A DNA stretch of 17,642 nucleotides from positions 1 to 17,642 of the forward strand of contig CAYRRA010000090.1 in the NCBI GenBank assembly GCA_964426355.1, given 5' to 3'. The stretch is from JAJFTV01 sp964426355 (lineage in GTDB: Bacteria; Chloroflexota; Anaerolineae; Anaerolineales; Anaerolineaceae). Positions 14,577-17,642 of this stretch are shown piece by piece. The notes below the pieces were generated by a model, which was not told the DNA's origin, ran no database searches, and worked only from the letters and a program-made list of their open reading frames with translations. The translations under genes were made by a program, and so were the position numbers. Position 1 is the stretch's first letter. Each line of letters starts with the position of its first letter.

Positions 14577-15035
14577 TTAACCTAGATGTTCTTTTATATA
14601 ACTCACCGGCACATCCATGCGAACAGCTACTTCTTCCACCGACATTCCGCTATCAGCGAAGCGCTTCATCACCATCACCAGGTCTTCAGCCACTTCGATC
14701 ATATGATGGTCGGGGTCATAAAAACGCACAGCTCTCTGCCCCCAGCTATGTTCTTTCGGTTCATCGACATATTCAACTTGAAACGTTTCCAATAACTTAA
14801 GAAACGTATCCATGTCCTGTGTCTCAAAATATAATTCTCCAGCGTTATGGTCAAGTTTTATTTCCTTATTTGCAATAATATTCTCCCAGGTGTCCTTCGT
14901 TTGCAAAAACAAGCCGTTATCCAACTGAACATTCGCACCAAAATCGCCAACCACATGCATTCCCAATAAATCCTTGTAAAATTTCTTGCTTTCTTCCATG
15001 TCGCTAACAGCAATTAACGTCCCTTTATATTGCAT
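14577..15035 (-). CDS. VOC (glyoxalase/bleomycin-resistance fold) protein
   Basis: The 152-residue protein starts at ATG 15035, with GGTGAG about 8 bases upstream; the longer frame to 15065 lacks a site. It begins KGTLIAVSDMEESKKFYKDLLG, the classical beta-alpha start of a vicinal-oxygen-chelate module. It continues with VQLDNGLFLQ, GELYFETQDMDTFLKLL and AVRFYDPDHHMIEVAEDL, where Glu114 is a likely metal ligand. A C-terminal helical tail (SVEEVAVRMDVPVSYIKEHL) is typical of a Firmicutes subgroup. Members include lyases, dioxygenases and drug-binding proteins; the substrate is unknown. It lies downstream of the GyrI-like fragment in the MerR-controlled row. Confidence 0.88.
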   Translation of the reverse strand: MQYKGTLIAVSDMEESKKFYKDLLGMHVVGDFGANVQLDNGLFLQTKDTWENIIANKEIKLDHNAGELYFETQDMDTFLKLLETFQVEYVDEPKEHSWGQRAVRFYDPDHHMIEVAEDLVMVMKRFADSGMSVEEVAVRMDVPVSYIKEHLG

Positions 15036-15073
15036 CGCACATCTCACCCATATTAAGTCTATCAACCAACAAG

Positions 15074-15219
15074 TTCTTATACAAATTAAATCTCCATGCT
15101 CTGATTGGGGTTTCCTTTGCCTCTTTCCGCAATATAGTTTATAGCTGTAATAGTTGCAATTTCCGGTGTGTTCTTAGGCAGAAAAACCCTTTGTACTCTT
15201 TCTTAAAATCAAAAGCCAT
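15074..15219 (-). pseudogene. Truncated, frameshifted GyrI-like domain protein
   Basis: ATG 15219 begins MAFDFKKEYKGFF, preceded by GGA at a normal distance. After about 13 codons the family sequence continues in the next frame as LPKNTPEIATITAINYIAERGKGNPN, so one base is missing near 15180. The frame then stops at TAA soon after GKGNPN, where full-length members carry a further ~150 residues. The pattern (MAFDFKKEYKEFY..P...P.I..I....YIA..G.G.PN) is that of stand-alone GyrI-like small-molecule-binding proteins of Firmicutes. Only the N-terminus remains. It starts 37 bases after the BtrH-like gene. Confidence 0.75.
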
Positions 15220-15256
15220 ACTTTTACATCCAAGTTTCATTAATCATCATTGGGAT

Positions 15257-16327
15257 CTAGTCGGAATGTTGTTTTCTTCCTAAAAGATTATACCCATCCG
15301 TAATAATCTCCATTACCTTTGTGAATAGTCCCGGCAATACGGCTGTCTTATCATTTTCCCCGGTAAGATAAGCCACAATGACATTCGTGATATCAGCGAT
15401 AATTAAGGCTCCTTCTTTAAAACGAGTAGATGCCTCAAGCCATGTCTGTTCTCTGTATTCATTTCCCATATCACTGAGAACACGGCTGATTATATCAAAG
15501 CCACCGCAAAAGTCCACCTCGTCCGGCTCGTCGATTCCACGCAGCGCATTCGGGACAGTCGGGACTGCGCCAAAAAAAGTAACCATGTTGGTAAGAATCT
15601 TATCGTAATCATCTTTCGTGAGCTCACTTTTTAGTTTGGGCAACTCATCAATAAATTTCTGAAATCCTTTTTTTCCGACAAAGCTCACTGGAGGATTTAA
15701 AAACAGATCGCTCTTTTTTTCCAGCGCGTCCTTTGCTATCTGATATTTATTCTTCGAAGTATTCATTCTGACCGTACAGACCGTGTTTGGCTTTGACAAA
15801 CCAGGATAGCTGCAATCCCATGCATAGCGCAGTTCATCATAGGAAAGCGTTTGCACCTCTTCGCGTCCACAGTCGTGCAGATAGATGCGCCGCGTATCAT
15901 CGTCGTAGCCGACCATCAGAACATAGTGAAAGGGAATGTGGTCTCCATGATAAAGTTTCGGATAGTATGACAGATAGTACATATCCAGAGTACCTAACAC
16001 AGGCGGATATCCGGCATCAACCTCCGTCTTTGCTTTTTTGATCGCCTGTTCAAACGTTTCATATGAATAATGCTTGTATTCAAATCCTACAATTGGAGCA
16101 AGAAATTCATACATCTGCTTCGTTCGTCCATCTCCAAGTGCAACCATTCGTTTCATGTCCGACTTCGGCGTTTTCATGTAGAAGAACGAGCCGAATGATG
16201 CGAGACAGAAAAAGAACTTCGGCGGAAGGGTTTCTCCGGTATTTTGACTATATAAATCCTCTATACCGTTCCACATACATTCGTAGTCGTCCATGTGGTG
16301 TTTTAACGAGATTAATTTGTCTTGCAT
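15257..16327 (-). CDS. BtrH N-terminal-domain-like protein (C39-peptidase-like fold)
   Basis: I place the start at ATG 16327, where AGGAGG lies 9 bases upstream, giving 356 residues. The N-terminal half (about 1-190) resembles BtrH_N. It has Cys17 in ECMWNGIEDLY, PPVLGTLDMYYLSYYP (108-123), HIPFHYVLMVGYDDD with His134 (130-144), and IYLHDCG with Asp152 (148-154) followed by TLSYDEL. A Cys17/His134/Asp152 set would fit a papain-like/C39-type fold; this triad is my inference. BtrH itself transfers an acyl side chain onto butirosin, but the family is broad and often sits with biosynthesis genes. The C-terminal half is helical and may match DUF4872. Transcription probably starts from the MerR-type promoter at 16369-16399. 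Confidence 0.8.
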   Translation of the reverse strand: MQDKLISLKHHMDDYECMWNGIEDLYSQNTGETLPPKFFFCLASFGSFFYMKTPKSDMKRMVALGDGRTKQMYEFLAPIVGFEYKHYSYETFEQAIKKAKTEVDAGYPPVLGTLDMYYLSYYPKLYHGDHIPFHYVLMVGYDDDTRRIYLHDCGREEVQTLSYDELRYAWDCSYPGLSKPNTVCTVRMNTSKNKYQIAKDALEKKSDLFLNPPVSFVGKKGFQKFIDELPKLKSELTKDDYDKILTNMVTFFGAVPTVPNALRGIDEPDEVDFCGGFDIISRVLSDMGNEYREQTWLEASTRFKEGALIIADITNVIVAYLTGENDKTAVLPGLFTKVMEIITDGYNLLGRKQHSD

Positions 16328-16368
16328 AAATTGATTCCTCCTGTTTTTTGTATCACTCTTACAACAGG

Positions 16369-16399
16369 AGTTTAAACCCTCGCATCGTGCGAGAGTCAA
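16369..16399 (-). promoter_or_regulatory. MerR-type promoter/operator with 19-bp spacer and central dyad
   Basis: On the minus strand TTGACT (16399-16394) and TAAACT (16374-16369) are separated by exactly 19 bases, the lengthened spacing that MerR-family activators correct by twisting DNA. The spacer holds CTCGCA/TGCGAG around a CGA centre (16393-16379), extendable to 9-base arms with one mismatch. The -35 box begins 3 bases after the MerR stop and the promoter points at the BtrH-like gene, whose 5' leader would be about 35 bases. Confidence 0.8.
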
Positions 16400-16402
16400 G
16401 AA

Positions 16403-17215
16403 CTATTTTTTGATTGGATAGCAGATTTCGGTGACAAAATTTTCGGGGTTAGGTTCATTTCCAGGTGATATGTAGTAGATGTTGAACGCTTTTCCCGACA
16501 TCCTATAACCATTTTCCTCGATCCAATGATAAATGTAGCTGTTGATGTCGCCTATCTGGGTGTATATGCCCTCAAATGCAACGACAGCCGCTTCAGTTTC
16601 AGGCATTTCCGAAAATCTCAGTCCTTCAATGTCCGGCACAGCCTGTTCAACGACCTTGAAGACCTCAGTGTCGATTGCTTTTTTCTCGAAATCCACACTG
16701 TGCGTCATTGCCATTCCATACTGCACGTCCGCAAGCTTGACTCCATTTGCCCTGCAAGCCCTGTCAAGGCGTTCCCACAGCAGCCCTTCTTCGTTAAATT
16801 CCTTGATCGAGCCGCGCAAACTGATAACTCTGCGTGCAGGAAGCCTTTTAATACTAACAGTCAAGGTATATTTGTACTGTTTTTCGAGCTCATCAAGAGC
16901 CTGCTTCATCTGCAAGATCTGGCGATGTGCTTCTGTAATTTCCTCTTCCTTCTCATTAATTTTATTTACCAAAAATGTCTTTATTCTATTATCCTGCGTG
17001 TCGTTAATTAATACTTTCGAAATCTCCTTCAGACCAAAGCCAAGGCTTTTTAAAACCTGAATACGGTTTGCTCGGACAATCTGCTTTTCACCATAAAGCC
17101 GATAGCTGTTCAGATAGTCCACCTGTTCCGGTTTAAGCAAACCAATCTTGTCATAATTTCGTAGCATATGGATACTGATTCCGGTCAGAATTGAGAATTC
17201 CCCGATTCTTAACAT
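16403..17215 (-). CDS. MerR-family regulator with GyrI-like effector domain
   Basis: The ATG at 17215 follows AAGGTGG by 8 bases; the GTG at 17227 lies over this site and is rejected. The 270-residue protein has a MerR winged helix-turn-helix at 1-70 (LRIGEFSILTGISIHMLRNYDKIGLL, SYRLYGEKQI), a long coiled-coil dimer helix (about 75-115) and a C-terminal GyrI-like/BmrR-type ligand-binding domain (about 118-268) with LPARRVISLRGSI and a terminal ENFVTEICYPIKK. Relatives such as BmrR bind lipophilic drugs and activate an adjacent gene. There is no cysteine pattern for metal sensing. The canonical target promoter lies just after its stop codon. It appears intact. Confidence 0.93.
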   Translation of the reverse strand: MLRIGEFSILTGISIHMLRNYDKIGLLKPEQVDYLNSYRLYGEKQIVRANRIQVLKSLGFGLKEISKVLINDTQDNRIKTFLVNKINEKEEEITEAHRQILQMKQALDELEKQYKYTLTVSIKRLPARRVISLRGSIKEFNEEGLLWERLDRACRANGVKLADVQYGMAMTHSVDFEKKAIDTEVFKVVEQAVPDIEGLRFSEMPETEAAVVAFEGIYTQIGDINSYIYHWIEENGYRMSGKAFNIYYISPGNEPNPENFVTEICYPIKK

Positions 17216-17282
17216 AGTTAAAACCACCTTTTCTTCTGCAATAAATCCCTAGACATGTGTTTTTTGTCTTTTCTCTTACGGT

Positions 17283-17312
17283 ATCATATCCATCCAGCCT
17301 GCAAAACTCCAA
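17283..17312 (-). promoter_or_regulatory. Candidate promoter of the MerR gene
   Basis: On the minus strand TTGGAG (17312-17307) and TATGAT (17288-17283) are separated by 18 bases. The -35 box falls in the outer edge of repeat copy B, so the repeat may supply part of the promoter. Confidence 0.4.
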
Positions 17313-17400
17313 AAATATCCATAATGACCACACAACCCAAAATTTCTGAAAAAACATCTAACCTGACCACTCGCGAGGCTATGACTTCTAATCCGACCAC
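17309..17400 (-). repeat. Repeat copy B: three tandem-like units resembling an insertion-sequence end
   Basis: On the minus strand GTGGTC occurs at 17400-17395, 17370-17365 and 17331-17326, each followed by a related tract (GGATTAGAAGT, AGGTTAGATGT and ATTATGGATAT). Spacing is 30 and 39 bases. The last two units and the sequence between them match copy A at 14478-14538. Multiple short direct repeats at an end are a feature of IS21-family elements, but no transposase gene is present here, so the family link is only a suggestion. Confidence 0.6.
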
Positions 17401-17489
17401 TTAACTGTCAGATACGGCTTTTATGGACTTGTTTCTGCTAAGCGAAAAAATCTTGTTTTCTCTTATTAGTTTTCATACCCAAATGTGCC
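17401..17489. other. Short stretch with no recognised gene
   Basis: Between repeat copy B and the hairpin I see no gene. A minus-strand frame ending at the TAA near 17404 (SLSRNKSIKAVSDS) could be the tail of a lost gene, but it is too short to identify. Confidence 0.35.
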
Positions 17490-17514
17490 AAAAGCCTTGA
17501 TATATAAGGCTTTT
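17490..17514 (-). terminator. Rho-independent terminator after the RNA methyltransferase gene
   Basis: AAAAGCCTT (17490-17498) and AAGGCTTTT (17506-17514) form a perfect 9-bp stem with a 7-base loop, beginning 9 bases after the stop codon. T-runs on both strands make it potentially bidirectional. Confidence 0.75.
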
Positions 17515-17522
17515 TCGCGCAC

Positions 17523-17642
17523 TCACTCTTTCACCCTTGACATCAATACTACACACTCAACGTGATATGTCTGCGGAAACATATCAAACGGAACCGCTTT
17601 CTCCAGGCGGTAGCCACCTCCTATCAGGCGTTTTATATCCCG
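17523..17642 (-). CDS. C-terminus of a 23S rRNA (uracil-5-)-methyltransferase, TrmA/RlmD family (5' end outside window)
   Basis: The last 39 codons are visible. LIGGGYRLEKAVPFDMFPQTYHVECVVLMSRVKE is the conserved end of the TrmA/RumA/RlmD family; the DMFPQTYHVE block is the diagnostic C-terminal motif that follows the catalytic cysteine domain. Such enzymes methylate C5 of a uridine in rRNA or tRNA using S-adenosylmethionine. The ending VLMSRVKE is in the style of Clostridia. A terminator follows, so the downstream repeat and MerR gene are a separate unit. Confidence 0.88.
   Translation of the reverse strand, partial: RDIKRLIGGGYRLEKAVPFDMFPQTYHVECVVLMSRVKE

Noticed and set aside
17151..17357. 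Minus-strand frame of 68 codons upstream of MerR
   Set aside because: It runs through repeat copy B and into the MerR start in another frame, without family likeness.

Overview
The window looks like two different pieces of DNA. From 1 to about 10,945 it is a compact, intact stretch with roughly even GC. Its gene content (MoxR/DUF58/DUF4129 operon, detached Ppx-type HD protein, GT4 glycosyltransferase, Thr/Pro-linker lipoprotein with a CBM9-like domain) best fits an Anaerolineae-type Chloroflexota bacterium. That assignment is an inference from protein flavour, not a search result. From about 11,150 to 17,642 the DNA is visibly more AT-rich. Every recognisable gene lies on the minus strand, the families and wording are Firmicutes/Clostridia-like, and several genes are broken. 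Between the two lie about 200 bases with no recognised gene.

Left part: the tail of an unrecognised gene, then an HD-domain protein, then a coiled-coil/PH-like/zinc-ribbon protein and the MoxR ATPase - DUF58 - membrane DUF4129 operon, all on plus. The operon converges on a minus-strand pair, uridine kinase and a VTT/DedA-like membrane protein, which overlap by 4 bases. A tRNA-Thr(CGT) with a clear promoter separates these from a plus-strand MshA-like glycosyltransferase. That gene converges on a minus-strand pair, a lipoprotein followed 13 bases later by DNA polymerase IV, driven by a recognisable sigma70-type promoter.

Right part, in transcription order (17.6 to 11.1 kb): the C-terminus of a 23S rRNA uracil-methyltransferase and its terminator; a repeat array that looks like an insertion-sequence end; a MerR regulator with a GyrI-type ligand domain; a near-perfect MerR-type promoter (19-bp spacer containing a dyad) just before a BtrH-like protein; a truncated GyrI-like pseudogene; a VOC protein; a second, degenerate copy of the repeat array; DUF3795; DUF3788; a GNAT pseudogene; a pirin; a fragment of an alpha-repeat (squalene-cyclase-like) protein; and a DUF1905 protein with a frameshifted end.

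The most interesting unit is the MerR - operator - BtrH-like - GyrI-like(broken) - VOC block at 14.58-17.2 kb. It is bracketed by direct copies of the repeat and looks like a ligand-inducible small-molecule module that may have moved or can be deleted as a unit. The wider region reads as an accessory island in decay, or alternatively as a contig join between two organisms.
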